From the NCBI RefSeq assembly GCF_010682065.1, contig NZ_JAAGWG010000011.1, positions 1 through 64,000 on the forward strand: DNA of 64,000 nucleotides. Reading direction: 5' to 3'. The stretch's first letter is position 1. The number at the start of each line of letters is the position of its first letter. The notes below the pieces were generated by a model. That model saw only the letters and a list, made by a program, of their open reading frames with translations. It did not search any database and had not been told where the DNA came from. The stretch is from Blastococcus saxobsidens (GTDB taxonomy: Bacteria; Actinomycetota; Actinomycetes; Mycobacteriales; Geodermatophilaceae). Below are positions 24,362-33,610 of this stretch, piece by piece. Both the position numbers and the translations under genes were made by a program.

Positions 24362-25654
24362 ATGCTTCGGCCGGCTCAGGACTTCGCACCCGGAGTGACC
24401 GCGCTGCCCCTCGCCGAACGTCCTCCGCTGGCCCGGGGGCGGCTCGTGGCCGCCGTCGTCGCCCTGGCGCTCGGCGGTTTCGCGATCGGCACCACCGAGT
24501 TCGTGACGATGGGGCTGCTGCCGGACATCGCCGAGGGTGTGGGCATCGACATCCCGACCGCCGGGCACGTCATCTCGTTCTACGCGCTGGGCGTCGTCGT
24601 CGGTGCGCCGGTCATCGCGGCGCTGGGGACGCGGCTGCCCCGCCGTGCCCTGCTGCTGGGCCTGATGGCCGCCTTCATCGTCGGCAACGCGCTCACCGCG
24701 CTCGCCCCCGGCTACGGCTCGCTGCTGGCCGCCCGGTTCCTCGCCGGCGTCCCGCACGGCGCCTACTTCGGGGTCGCCTCTCTGGTCGCCGCGTCGCTGG
24801 TCGCCCCGCACCTGCGCGGCCGAGCCGTGAGCTCGGTGATGCTGGGTCTGGCCATCGCCAACGTGGCCGGCGTCCCCGCCGCCACGTGGCTGGGCCAGGA
24901 GTTCGGGTGGCGCAGCGCCTACTGGGCCGTGGTGGTGATCGGGGCCCTCACGATCGCCGCGATCAGCGCCGTCGTCCCCGGGGCGCCGGGGAACCGCGCG
25001 GCCACCGTGCGCTCGGAGCTGGGCGCGCTGCGCCGTCCGCAGGTGTTGCTCACGCTCGTGGTCGGGGTCGTCGGGTTCGGCGGCATGTTCGCCGTCTACA
25101 GCTATGTCGCGCCACTGGTCACCGAGGTCACCGGCATGTCCCGCGGCACCATCCCCTGGGTGCTGTTCGCGTTCGGCCTGGGCGGCGTGGTCGGGACGGC
25201 GCTCGGCGGTCGGCTCGCCGATCTCGCGCTGTTCCGCTCGCTGGTGGGCACCATGGTCGCCACCGGTGTGCTGCTCGCGCTGGTGCCCCTGGCGGCCCGC
25301 ACGCCGGTCACCATCGTCGCGCTGATCTTCACCGTCGGTGCGGCTGCCTCGGCCCTCGTGGTCTGCCTCCAGATCCGGCTCATGCAGGTCGCCGGCGAGG
25401 CGCAGATGCTGGGCGCCGCGCTGAACCACTCGGCGCTCAACGCGGCCAACGCGCTGGGCGCCTGGCTCGGTGGGCTGGTCATCGCCGCGGGGCTCGGCTA
25501 CACGGCTCCGGGCATGGTCGGCGCCGGTCTGGCCGCCCTCGGTCTGGTCGCCCTCACCGCCTCGGCGGTGCTGCGCCGGCGGGAGCTGCGGGCGCTCGCC
25601 GACGCCCATCCCGCGCCGACGGCGGCCCCGGTGGAGGTCCCGGCCGCCCGCTGA
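24362..25654 (+). CDS. AraJ-type MFS exporter
   Basis: 430 residues with 12 predicted helices. GGFAIGTTEFVTMGLLPDIA in helix 1, the charged loop 2-3 GTRLPRRALL and ARFLAGVPHGAYFGVA in helix 4 are typical of the AraJ/YdhP group (DHA1). Members export sugars, nucleosides or drugs, and the substrate is not predictable. The ATG chosen leaves a 25-residue cytosolic N-terminus; later in-frame GTG starts are possible. It is followed by the cox-type operon after about 110 bp. Confidence 0.82.
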   Translation: MLRPAQDFAPGVTALPLAERPPLARGRLVAAVVALALGGFAIGTTEFVTMGLLPDIAEGVGIDIPTAGHVISFYALGVVVGAPVIAALGTRLPRRALLLGLMAAFIVGNALTALAPGYGSLLAARFLAGVPHGAYFGVASLVAASLVAPHLRGRAVSSVMLGLAIANVAGVPAATWLGQEFGWRSAYWAVVVIGALTIAAISAVVPGAPGNRAATVRSELGALRRPQVLLTLVVGVVGFGGMFAVYSYVAPLVTEVTGMSRGTIPWVLFAFGLGGVVGTALGGRLADLALFRSLVGTMVATGVLLALVPLAARTPVTIVALIFTVGAAASALVVCLQIRLMQVAGEAQMLGAALNHSALNAANALGAWLGGLVIAAGLGYTAPGMVGAGLAALGLVALTASAVLRRRELRALADAHPAPTAAPVEVPAAR

Positions 25655-25671
25655 GACCTCCCGCGCAGTTG

Positions 25672-25691
25672 GGAGTGGCCTGAGTCACTCC
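25672..25691. promoter_or_regulatory. Inverted repeat upstream of the cox-type operon
   Basis: Arms GGAGTG and CACTCC flank an 8-bp spacer, about 76 bp before the coxS-like ATG. It could be an operator. No matching -35/-10 pair was found close by, and 6-bp arms can arise by chance at this GC content. Confidence 0.3.
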
Positions 25692-25767
25692 TCTGGGTGC
25701 AGACTCCGGATCGGGCCCACGGTTCACCGCGGGCGCTCTCGATCCCTGCAAACCAGGCGGAGGACGC

Positions 25768-26307
25768 ATGACCCCGATCACCGTGCGCGTGGACGGCGCT
25801 GCATACACCGACGACGTCGAACCGCGGACCCTGCTGGTGCACTACCTGCGCGAACAGGTCGGCAAGGTCGGCACGGTCGTCGGCTGCGACACCAGCAACT
25901 GCGGCGCCTGCACCGTGCACCTCGACGGCGAGGCGGTGAAGAGCTGCACGGTACTGGCCGTGCAGGCCGACGGCTGCGAGGTCACCACCATCGAGGGCGT
26001 GGGCCAGGACGGCCTGCACCCGGTCCAGAAGGCGTTCCACGAGATGCACGGGCTGCAGTGCGGCTACTGCACGCCGGGGATGATCATGGCCTCGATCGAC
26101 CTGCTCCAGGACAACCCGGACCCGAGCGACGACGAGGTGCGCGAGGGCATCGAGGGCAACCTCTGCCGCTGCACCGGCTACCAGAACATCGTCCGCGCCG
26201 TCCGGTCCGCAGCCGCCGAGATGCGCGGTGGCGGGGACGGGAACGGGCACGTCTCGCCGGCCGTCGTCGACACCGCGGCCGCCCCGCACGTGGCGGTCCA
26301 GGCATGA
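25768..26307 (+). CDS. Molybdenum hydroxylase small [2Fe-2S] subunit (CoxS-like)
   Basis: 179 residues; GGAGGA precedes the ATG. Two clusters are visible: the plant-type site with [16 protein letters not shown], and the C-terminal four-helix site CGYCTPG plus CRCTGYQNI. It passes electrons from the molybdenum subunit to FAD in the xanthine oxidase family. The C-terminus extends about 25 residues past the usual end with a Gly/Val/Ala tail. It overlaps the next gene by 4 bp (ATGA). Confidence 0.92.
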   Translation: MTPITVRVDGAAYTDDVEPRTLLVHYLREQVGKVGTVVGCDTSNCGACTVHLDGEAVKSCTVLAVQADGCEVTTIEGVGQDGLHPVQKAFHEMHGLQCGYCTPGMIMASIDLLQDNPDPSDDEVREGIEGNLCRCTGYQNIVRAVRSAAAEMRGGGDGNGHVSPAVVDTAAAPHVAVQA

Positions 26308-28787
26308 CCGCCGTCGAGGACCGCGCCGGCCTCCCGTCCGACGAACCCGCGGCACCCGAGATCGGCAAGGCGCGGCGGCGCAAGGAGGACGCCCGGCTGA
26401 TCACCGGGAAGACCACCTGGACCGACAACATGGTCCTGCCCGGGATGCTGCACCTGGCCGTCGTCCGCTCACCCGTCGCCCACGCGCGGATCACCCACGT
26501 CGACGTCAGCGCCGTACGGGAGGCCCCCGGGGTCATCGCCGTCTACACCGGCCAGGATTTCGCCGAGGAGCAGGGCTCGCTGCCCTGCGCGTGGCCGGTC
26601 ACGCCGGACATGGTCAACCCCGGTCACCCCTCGATCGCCGTCGACCAGGTCAACCACGTCGGCGAGGCCGTCGCGGTGATCGTGGCGCGCACCAAGGCCG
26701 CCGCGCAGGACGCCGTCGAGCTCGCCGACGTCGACTACGAGCCGCTGCCGGTGGTCCTGGACATGGAGCGGGCGGTCGCCGAGGGCGCCGACCTGGTCCA
26801 CGACCACCTGGAGTCCAACACCAGCTACCACTTCGTCTTCGACGCCGGCGAGATGGGCACCGGCTCGGACACCGACCAGGCGTTCGCCGACGCCGACGTC
26901 GTCGTCAGCCGCCGGTTCGTCCAGCAGCGGCTCATCCCGGCGTTCATGGAGCCGCGCTCGGTCGTGGTCCAGCCGCAGGGCGACAACTACACGATGTGGT
27001 CGGCGACCCAGATCCCGCACATCCTGCGGGTGATGGCCGCGATGGTCACCGGCATCCCCGAGCACAAGCTGCGCGTCGTCGCCCCCGACGTCGGCGGCGG
27101 GTTCGGCGGGAAGCTGCAGGTCAACCCGGAGGAGATCCTCTGCCTGCTGATCGCGCGGCGGCTCGGCAAGCCGGTCAAGTGGACCGAGACCCGCAGCGAG
27201 TCGCTGATGACCGCCCACCACGGCCGCGACCAGATCCAGTTCGTGGACGTCGCGGCGGACCGGGAGGGCAACGTCAAGGGGCTGCGCGTCCGGCTGCTGG
27301 CCGACATGGGCGCCTACCTGCGCCTCATCACGCCCGGCGTCCCGGCCCTGGGCGCGTTCATGTACCCGGGCATCTACAAGTTCCCCGCCTACCGCTTCGA
27401 GTGCGACGGCGTCTTCACCAACAAGGTGCCCACCGACGCCTACCGCGGCGCCGGGCGGCCGGAGGCGACGTTCGCGATCGAGCGGATCATGGACGAGCTC
27501 GCCGTCGAGCTGGGCATGGACCCGCTGGAGCTGCGGCGCAGGAACTGGATCGACGCCGCGGAGTTCCCGTTCACCACCGTGGCGGGGCTGGCCTACGACA
27601 GCGGTGACTACGAGACCGCCACCCAGCAGGCGCTGGAGCTGCTCGGGTACGACGAGCTGCGCGCCGAGCAGCAGCGCCGGCGCGAGTCGAACGACCCGGT
27701 GCAGCTGGGCATCGGCTTCTCCACCTTCACCGAGATGTGCGGCCTGGCCCCCTCCCGGGTGCTCGGCTCGCTGTCCTTCGGCGCCGGCGGCTGGGAGCAC
27801 GCGGCCATCCGGATGCTGCCCACCGGCAAGGTCGAGGTGGTCACCGGCTCGACCCCGCACGGCCAGGGCCACGAGACGGCGTGGAGCCAGCTGGTCGCCG
27901 ACTCCCTCGGCGTCCCGTTCGAGGACGTCGAGGTGCTGCACGGCGACACCGCGATCAGCTCCCGCGGTCTGGACACCTACGGCTCCCGGTCCCTGGTGGT
28001 CGGCGGCTCGGCGGTGGTCAAGGCGGCGGACAAGGTGATCGCCAAGGCGCGGAAGATCGCCGCCCACCTGCTGGAGGCCAGCGAGGACGACCTGGACTTC
28101 GCGGGCGGGAAGTTCTCGGTGCGCGGGACGCCGGGCACCGGGCTCGGCATCCAGGAGATCGCGCTGGCGATCTTCGCGGCGCACGACTACCCGGAGGGGA
28201 TCGAGCCCTCGATCGACGCCGAGGCGACCTTCGACCCGGAGAACTTCTCCTTCCCGCACGGCACGCACCTGTGCGCGATGGAGGTGGACACCGAGACCGG
28301 GTTCGTCAAGATCCGCAAGTACGCCTGCGTCGACGACGTCGGCACGATCGTGAACCCGCTGATCGTGGAGGGGCAGGTGCACGGCGGCCTGGCCCAGGGC
28401 ATCGCCCAGGCGCTGTACGAGGAGGCCGTCTACGACGACGACGGCAACCTCACCACCGGCACCTTCGTCGACTACCTGGTGCCGGCGGCCTCCGACCTGC
28501 CGCACTTCGACACCGGGAACACGGTGCACGCCGCACCGGGCAACCCGATCGGCGCCAAGGGCGTGGGCGAGGCGGGCTGCATCGCCTCCACCCCGGCCGT
28601 GGTGAACGCCGCGCTGGACGCCGTCCGGCACCTGGGCGTGACCGACATCCGCATGCCGCTGACCCCGGAACGGGTCTGGCGGGCGCTCCACGACGGTGGG
28701 GACGGCGGCGAACGCGCCACCGCCCGCACCAACGCCCAGGCCGCCGACTCCACCGAGGGGCCGTCCATGACCGGAGGTGCCCTGTGA
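26304..28787 (+). CDS. Molybdenum hydroxylase large subunit (form II CoxL-like)
   Basis: 827 residues of the xanthine-oxidase family that bind Mo-molybdopterin cytosine dinucleotide. VGGGFGGK (about 270) and GQGHETAW mark cofactor contacts; GVGEAG carries the catalytic glutamate at 756. The active-site loop reads AYRGAGR at 379-385, the form II signature, not the AYxCSFR of true form I carbon monoxide dehydrogenases. It therefore lacks the cysteine that holds copper in CO dehydrogenase. Oxidation of another substrate, such as an aldehyde, N-heterocycle or other aromatic, is more likely. Gene order S-L-M with overlapping stops and starts indicates one operon. Confidence 0.92.
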   Translation: MTAVEDRAGLPSDEPAAPEIGKARRRKEDARLITGKTTWTDNMVLPGMLHLAVVRSPVAHARITHVDVSAVREAPGVIAVYTGQDFAEEQGSLPCAWPVTPDMVNPGHPSIAVDQVNHVGEAVAVIVARTKAAAQDAVELADVDYEPLPVVLDMERAVAEGADLVHDHLESNTSYHFVFDAGEMGTGSDTDQAFADADVVVSRRFVQQRLIPAFMEPRSVVVQPQGDNYTMWSATQIPHILRVMAAMVTGIPEHKLRVVAPDVGGGFGGKLQVNPEEILCLLIARRLGKPVKWTETRSESLMTAHHGRDQIQFVDVAADREGNVKGLRVRLLADMGAYLRLITPGVPALGAFMYPGIYKFPAYRFECDGVFTNKVPTDAYRGAGRPEATFAIERIMDELAVELGMDPLELRRRNWIDAAEFPFTTVAGLAYDSGDYETATQQALELLGYDELRAEQQRRRESNDPVQLGIGFSTFTEMCGLAPSRVLGSLSFGAGGWEHAAIRMLPTGKVEVVTGSTPHGQGHETAWSQLVADSLGVPFEDVEVLHGDTAISSRGLDTYGSRSLVVGGSAVVKAADKVIAKARKIAAHLLEASEDDLDFAGGKFSVRGTPGTGLGIQEIALAIFAAHDYPEGIEPSIDAEATFDPENFSFPHGTHLCAMEVDTETGFVKIRKYACVDDVGTIVNPLIVEGQVHGGLAQGIAQALYEEAVYDDDGNLTTGTFVDYLVPAASDLPHFDTGNTVHAAPGNPIGAKGVGEAGCIASTPAVVNAALDAVRHLGVTDIRMPLTPERVWRALHDGGDGGERATARTNAQAADSTEGPSMTGGAL

Positions 28788-29641
28788 TCCCCGCGCCGTT
28801 CTCCTACGCCCGGCCCACCACGGTGGAGGAGGCGTTGCAGGCGATCGCCGAGGGCGGCGAGGACGTCAAGGTCCTCGCCGGCGGGCAGTCGCTCATCCCC
28901 GTCATGCGCCTGCGGCTGGCCGCGCCCGAGACCGTCGTCGACCTGGGCCGGGTGGACGGGCTGCGCGGCGTCCGGGACGACGGCGACGCGATCGTGATCG
29001 GGGCGATGACGACGCACTCCGACGTCCTCTCCGACCCGCTGATCGCCGAGCACGCCCCGCTCATCGCCGAGGCGACCGGCACCGTGGCCGACCGGCAGGT
29101 GCGCCACCGCGGCACGTTCGGCGGCGCCCTGGTGCACGCCGACCCGGCCGGCGACCTGCCGGCCGTGGCCCTGGCGCTGGACGCCGAGTTCGTGATCGTC
29201 GGCCCGGGCGGCCGGCGCACCGTGCCGGCGGCCGAGTTCTTCGTCGACTACCTCACGACGGCGGTCGAGGAGGGGGAGCTGCTGGTGGAGGTGCGGGTGC
29301 CGAAGCTCGCCGGCTCCTGGGGCATGCGGTACGAGAAGTTCAACCGCGTGGCGCAGGCCTGGTCGATCGTCGCGGTGGCCGCCGTCGTGCGCCGGGAGAA
29401 CGGCCGGATCGCCGAGGCGCGGGTGGGGCTGACCAACATGGGGCCGACGCCGTTGCGGGCGCGGCAGGTGGAGGAAGCACTGGCGGGTGCCGAGGCCACG
29501 GCCGAGGCGGTGGCGGCGGCTGCGGAGCGCGCGGCCGAGGGCACCGAGCCGAGCAGCGACCTGAACGCGCAGGCCGACTACCGGCAACACCTGGCGACGG
29601 TCCTGACGCGCCGGGCGGTGACGGCCGCCGCCGGGCTGTAG
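28784..29641 (+). CDS. Molybdenum hydroxylase FAD subunit (CoxM-like)
   Basis: 285 residues from a GTG overlapping the large-subunit stop (GTGA). FAD-binding motifs of the family are AGGQSLIPVM near residue 32, IGAMTTHSDV near 76, and the segment with RHRGTFGGALVHADPAGDLP near 107-126. The C-terminal CoxM domain reads FNRVAQAWSIVAVAA. It receives electrons from the [2Fe-2S] subunit and gives them to an acceptor such as quinone. A nested hairpin lies in the 90-bp gap before the CoxG-like gene. Confidence 0.92.
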   Translation: MIPAPFSYARPTTVEEALQAIAEGGEDVKVLAGGQSLIPVMRLRLAAPETVVDLGRVDGLRGVRDDGDAIVIGAMTTHSDVLSDPLIAEHAPLIAEATGTVADRQVRHRGTFGGALVHADPAGDLPAVALALDAEFVIVGPGGRRTVPAAEFFVDYLTTAVEEGELLVEVRVPKLAGSWGMRYEKFNRVAQAWSIVAVAAVVRRENGRIAEARVGLTNMGPTPLRARQVEEALAGAEATAEAVAAAAERAAEGTEPSSDLNAQADYRQHLATVLTRRAVTAAAGL

Positions 29642-29650
29642 CTTGAAGGA

Positions 29651-29701
29651 CCCCCGTGCCCCCCGGCACTCGCAGGCTCGTGCCGGGGCCCTGCACGGGG
29701 G
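29651..29701 (+). terminator. Nested perfect hairpin between the CoxM-like and CoxG-like genes
   Basis: The outer stem 29651-29659 / 29693-29701 (9 bp) encloses an inner stem 29661-29669 / 29680-29688 (9 bp), both perfect, around a 10-nt loop. It begins 9 nt after the coxM stop. It could be a terminator that lowers CoxG expression, an mRNA-stabilising structure or a processing site. There is no U-tract. Confidence 0.65.
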
Positions 29702-29731
29702 CCGTTCCAGGACGTCACCAGGAGGTCGGCC

Positions 29732-30874
29732 GTGCAGCTGGAGAACTCGTTCACCGTCCCGGTCCCCGTCGACGAGGCGTGGCGGGTGCTGCTCGACATC
29801 GAGCGGATCGCTCCCTGCATGCCCGGCGCCGCGCTGGACTCCGTGGACGGTGACGACTTCACCGGCCGCGTCAAGGTCAAGCTGGGTCCGATCAACCTGA
29901 CCTACCAGGGCAAGGCCTCGTTCATCGAGAAGGACGAGGCCGCGCACCGGGCCGTGATCGACGCGCGCGGCAAGGACCAGCGGGGCAACGGGACGGCGGC
30001 CGCGACGGTGACCGCGGTGCTCCAGGCGGAGGGTTCGGTGACGCGGGTCGACGTCCTCACCGACCTGAACATCACCGGCCGGCCGGCGCAGTTCGGCCGG
30101 GGCGTGATGACCGACGTCGGCAACAAGCTGCTCGGCCAGTTCGCCGACAAGCTCGCCGCCCAGCTCGGGGAGGGCGACGCCCAGGGCGACGCCGAGCGGG
30201 CGAGTGCCGCGGCGTCGGAGGGCCCGCTGCAGAAGGCGGCGGCGACGGCGTCCGGAGCGGTGGAGGAGATCGCCGCGTCCGCGGAGCAGGCCGCGGGGGA
30301 GGGGACGGCGGCGAAGAAGGCGGCCGCCGCCACGAAGAAGGCCGCGGCGGCGACGACCGACAAGGTCACCGCATCCGACGACGGCGACGCCGCGAAGGCC
30401 GGCAAGGCCCCGGCGAAGGCGGCGGCCGAGAAGTCCGCACCCGCCAAGGCCGCGCCCGCCAAGGCTGCCGCGGCGAAGGCTGCGCCGGCCAAGGCTGTGC
30501 CGGCCAAGAAGGCGTCTGCGCCGGCGAGCGCCGACACCGCGCCCGCGAGCACCGACACGGCGCCGGCGAGCACGGACAGCGCGCCGGCGAGCAAGGACAC
30601 CGCGCCGGCCGGCAAGGCGCCGAGCGCGCCGCCGAAGGGCCCGACGGCCCCGCCCGGGCGGCCCGCGACCGGGGCGCCGCTGCGCAGCGTGCCCTCCGCC
30701 GGTCCGGCGTCCGCGCCGTCTGCGGCGCGTCCGAAGCCGGCCGAGCCCGAGCCGATCGACCTGCTCGAGATCGCCGGTGGCGCGGCGCTGACCCGCTACG
30801 CCGCGCCGGCCGCGGGAGTTGCCGTCATCATCGCGGTGGTCCTGCTCGTGCGCCGCCGCCGTTCCCGCCACTGA
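29732..30874 (+). CDS. CoxG-like SRPBCC protein with Ala/Lys-rich linker and C-terminal anchor
   Basis: 380 residues; the GTG follows AGGAGG by 7 nt. Residues 1-150 form a CoxG/SRPBCC domain: NSFTVPVPVDEAWRVLLD, PCMPGA, DVLTDLNITGRPAQFGRGVM. Residues about 160-335 are a low-complexity, histone-H1-like stretch of Ala, Lys, Pro and repeated PAST/SADTAP units. A single helix (about 352-372) ends in RRRRSRH, placing the domain in the cytosol on a long tether. CoxG helps attach CO dehydrogenase to the membrane and has been implicated in menaquinone delivery. A comparable job for this form II enzyme is inferred. Confidence 0.82.
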   Translation: MQLENSFTVPVPVDEAWRVLLDIERIAPCMPGAALDSVDGDDFTGRVKVKLGPINLTYQGKASFIEKDEAAHRAVIDARGKDQRGNGTAAATVTAVLQAEGSVTRVDVLTDLNITGRPAQFGRGVMTDVGNKLLGQFADKLAAQLGEGDAQGDAERASAAASEGPLQKAAATASGAVEEIAASAEQAAGEGTAAKKAAAATKKAAAATTDKVTASDDGDAAKAGKAPAKAAAEKSAPAKAAPAKAAAAKAAPAKAVPAKKASAPASADTAPASTDTAPASTDSAPASKDTAPAGKAPSAPPKGPTAPPGRPATGAPLRSVPSAGPASAPSAARPKPAEPEPIDLLEIAGGAALTRYAAPAAGVAVIIAVVLLVRRRRSRH

Positions 30875-30881
30875 ACCTGCC

Positions 30882-31066
30882 GGCGGTGCGCCCGCACAGC
30901 CACGGGTCCCTCCCTCTCGCCGGCGCCACGCCTGCGACGGCGGTGCGCCTGCGCCGCCACGGGTCCCTCCCTCCCTCTCGCCGGCGCCACGCCTGAACCG
31001 GCGGTGCGCCTGCGCCGCCGTCGGGCCTCTGGTGCCGGCCGGTCCGCCTGTGCCGTCGCTGAACCG
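30882..31066. repeat. Imperfect tandem repeat, 57-61 bp unit, three copies
   Basis: Copy 1 is 30882-30938 and copy 2 is 30939-30999, nearly identical apart from an extra CTCC and a few changes. Copy 3 begins at 31000 with the same opening (GGCGGTGCGC) and diverges after about 20 bp. A further eroded start follows near 31067. The units begin 7 bp after the CoxG-like stop codon and end near the CCTGA array. Part of the 343-bp intergenic region 30875-31217; no gene was recognised in it. Confidence 0.8.
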
Positions 31067-31086
31067 CCGCGATGCCTGCATCCATG

Positions 31087-31130
31087 CTGACCTGACCTGA
31101 CCTGACCTGACCTGACCTGACCTGACCTGA
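31087..31130. repeat. Pentanucleotide array (CCTGA)n
   Basis: A partial unit CTGA is followed by eight perfect CCTGA copies. It stands 87 bp upstream of the DUF222/HNH start. A perfect simple repeat of this length is unusual in a GC-rich actinobacterial genome and may vary in copy number. Confidence 0.9.
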
Positions 31131-31217
31131 ACTGCCGGCCGATCACACTCGACGAGGTCCGCACGGTCCTGGTCAGGTGCCAGAGAACTGTCGTACCCCC
31201 CGACTACCTTCGATCAT

Positions 31218-32969
31218 GTGTTCGAGGGCGGTGGATTCGGCGTCGGGGTGACGGTCAACAGCCTCGCCGCCGACCCGTGGCCGGGCACCGTGCCGGCGGG
31301 GGTGGTGGTGCGGCCGACGCGGCTGGGTGAGCTGATGCCGGTGGCTGCCCGTAGTGCTGCGGAGATCGCTGTGGAGCTGCAGCGGATCGAGCAGGTGGAG
31401 GGGCAGCTGGCCGCCTACCGCGCCGAGCTGGTGGCGCAGCTGGCGGTCCGCCGCCCCGATTCCGCAGACCGGCAGCTGGGTGAACCGGGTGCCGCCTCCC
31501 CGGACTGGGTGGCGGGGCCGGGCCGGGAGCCGGTGGCGGGGGTGAGCGAGTTCTTCGCCGACGAGCTCGCGATGGTGCTGAACTGCTCGCGCACGGCGGC
31601 CACGAAGCTGGCCGATGCCTCGATGCTGCTCGCCACGCATCTGCGCGGGACGTGGGAGGCGTTGGCCGACGGCCGGCTGGACTGGCCGCGGGCCCGCGCT
31701 CTGGTCGCCGAGCTCACCGAGCCGGCCGGGGAGGTGGAGCCGGCGGTGCTCGCGCAGGTGGAGGCCGCGGTGCTACCTCGGGCCAGGCGGCTGACCATCC
31801 GTGGGCTGCAGGCCGCTGCGCGGGCGGAATTGCTGCGCCGGGACGCCGCGGCCTCGGATCGGCGACGCAGGCGGGCGCAGCAGGGCGCCGACGTGACGAT
31901 GCGCCCGCTGCCCGACGGCATGGCGGAGCTGTCGGTGTTCCTGCCCCAGCGCATGGCCGCCGCCATCCGGGACACCGTGGACGGCTACGCCCGCCTCGCC
32001 AAGGCCGACGGTGACGAGCACCGGATCGGGCAGCTGCGGGTCGGTGCGCTCTACGACCTGGTCACCCGCCCCTGGGACACCTCCCGGCCGCCGGTGACCG
32101 CGCACCTCACCGTGCTCGCCCCGCTGCCCACCCTGCGCGCCGCCGCGGCCGGCCACGACGCCTGCGCGGTCGCCCACCTGCCGCTGCCCCACCTGCCCGC
32201 CGACCTGCCCGCCGACCCGCCCGCCGACCCCGACCGTGGCCTGGACCCGGCGAGGCGCAGCGACCACGCCTGCGCCGGCGGCCCTGTCGGCGGCCCTGGC
32301 TGCGGCGAGGTGGCGCCGGGCGACCTCGACGGGCAACCGATCACCGCCGCCCACCTGCGTGAGCTGCTCGAAGAGCTCGACGCCCTGTGCCCCGGCGGGC
32401 TGCAGGCCCCGGCCGGCGGCCGTCTGGACATCGCCCTCACCGACCCGGTCAGCGGCGCGCTGCGGGCCGCCGTCACCCGCACCGAACTGGAACGCCTGGC
32501 CCGCCGCGGCTGCCCCGACCACCCCGGCGGTGACTGCGGCTGCCCGCTGCTGGACCGGCCCCCGCCGACCGACCGCTACCGACCCTCCGCCGCGCAGCAC
32601 CGCTTCATCTGCGTCCGGGACCGGACGTGCCGGCACCCCGGCTGCCGCAACCGCGCCGCCTGGGCGGACCTGGACCACGTCGTCCCGCACTCCGACGGCG
32701 AGGACACCGCCTGCGAGAACCTGTGCTGCCTGTGCCGCCGCCACCACCGGCTCAAGACCTTCGCCGCCGGCTGGTCCTTCACCATGACCGACGACGGCGT
32801 CCTCACCGTCACCACCCCCAGCGGCGTCACCCGCGTCACCCGACCACCGGGCATGGACGTTGTTGCACGTGGAACGGTCTCGGTCCGGCGACCGGCCTAC
32901 GCCGGGCTGTTCGAGGGTTCCGACGCGGGGGCGGATGCCTGCCCCGCGGACGACCCGCCGCCCTTCTGA
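31218..32969 (+). CDS. DUF222 / HNH endonuclease domain protein (13E12 repeat family)
   Basis: 583 residues starting at GTG. The N-terminal half is DUF222 (13E12-like), Ala/Leu-rich helices with FFADELAMVLNCSRTAATKLADA and GRLDWPRARAL. A Pro/Asp-rich variable linker lies around 300-350. The C-terminal HNH motif has zinc-finger cysteines and catalytic residues: CRHPGCRNRAAWADLDHVVP and CENLCCLCRRHHRLK at about 485-525. These proteins are multicopy in Geodermatophilaceae and mycobacteria and are thought to move or diversify with the genome, but their biological role is not settled. It is preceded by the tandem-repeat region. Confidence 0.88.
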   Translation: MFEGGGFGVGVTVNSLAADPWPGTVPAGVVVRPTRLGELMPVAARSAAEIAVELQRIEQVEGQLAAYRAELVAQLAVRRPDSADRQLGEPGAASPDWVAGPGREPVAGVSEFFADELAMVLNCSRTAATKLADASMLLATHLRGTWEALADGRLDWPRARALVAELTEPAGEVEPAVLAQVEAAVLPRARRLTIRGLQAAARAELLRRDAAASDRRRRRAQQGADVTMRPLPDGMAELSVFLPQRMAAAIRDTVDGYARLAKADGDEHRIGQLRVGALYDLVTRPWDTSRPPVTAHLTVLAPLPTLRAAAAGHDACAVAHLPLPHLPADLPADPPADPDRGLDPARRSDHACAGGPVGGPGCGEVAPGDLDGQPITAAHLRELLEELDALCPGGLQAPAGGRLDIALTDPVSGALRAAVTRTELERLARRGCPDHPGGDCGCPLLDRPPPTDRYRPSAAQHRFICVRDRTCRHPGCRNRAAWADLDHVVPHSDGEDTACENLCCLCRRHHRLKTFAAGWSFTMTDDGVLTVTTPSGVTRVTRPPGMDVVARGTVSVRRPAYAGLFEGSDAGADACPADDPPPF

Positions 32970-32980
32970 GGTGATCGGCG

Positions 32981-33610
32981 TCAGCGCGAGAGGACCTCGG
33001 TGAGCCAGGACATCGCCGCTGCCGCGGCGAGGTGGGGGTTCTTCTTGAGCGAGTGGTCGCCGGGCACCGCGTACACCGACGCGCCCGCGTGCTCGGCCAG
33101 CGCGGCGGCGACGTGCTCGGGCCGGCCGAAGGCGTCGGTCTCCCCCTGCACCACCAGCAGCGGCACCGAGACGGCGGTCAGCTCCGGCGCGCGGCTCTTC
33201 TCCGGCTTGCCCGGCGGGTGCAGCGGGAACGCCAGGGTCAGCACGCCCGCGGCGCCCTGCTCGGCGGCGGTCCGGCAGGCCACCCGCGCCCCGGCGCTGC
33301 GCCCGCCCAGCACCAGCCGGCCGGGCAGCCGGTCCAGCACCCGCAGCCGGTCCAGCACCGCGTGCCAGGCCTCGTCCAGCCGCGGTGGCGCCGGCGCGAT
33401 GCGCTTGCCCGCCACCCGCCACGGCTGGTCCACCCGGTGCACCAGCCAGCCGGCGTCGGCGGCCTCCGCCGCGAGCGCCGCCAGGTCCACGGATTCCGAG
33501 CCGCCACCGGCGCCATGGCCGAGCACCAGCGTGCCGGCGCGCCCGTCGCCTGCGCTGGTCACCCGGGCCGGGCCGTGCGGGGTGTCGACGAGGAGAGGTT
33601 CCGCGCTCAT
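32981..33610 (-). CDS. Alpha/beta hydrolase of the KANL3/Tex30 type
   Basis: 209 residues. The N-terminal strand carries LVLGHGAGGGS (oxyanion region), the nucleophile elbow is LGGRSAGARVA (Ser at about 98), the acid is near VVQGETDAFGRP and the histidine in VPGDHSLK. The layout matches the small dienelactone-hydrolase-like family (KANL3/Tex30). Substrate unknown. Its ATG overlaps the stop of the upstream HAD gene, so the two form a unit. Confidence 0.82.
   Translation of the reverse strand: MSAEPLLVDTPHGPARVTSAGDGRAGTLVLGHGAGGGSESVDLAALAAEAADAGWLVHRVDQPWRVAGKRIAPAPPRLDEAWHAVLDRLRVLDRLPGRLVLGGRSAGARVACRTAAEQGAAGVLTLAFPLHPPGKPEKSRAPELTAVSVPLLVVQGETDAFGRPEHVAAALAEHAGASVYAVPGDHSLKKNPHLAAAAAMSWLTEVLSR

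Noticed and set aside
25672-25691. MftR operator upstream of the cox-type operon
   Set aside because: The inverted repeat GGAGTG/CACTCC does not share the TGGCAC-N3-GTGCCA core, so it was kept only as a weak, separate candidate.
26304-28787. True carbon monoxide dehydrogenase large subunit
   Set aside because: The active-site loop is AYRGAGR, the form II type, and lacks the cysteine of the AYxCSFR motif needed for the Mo-Cu centre.
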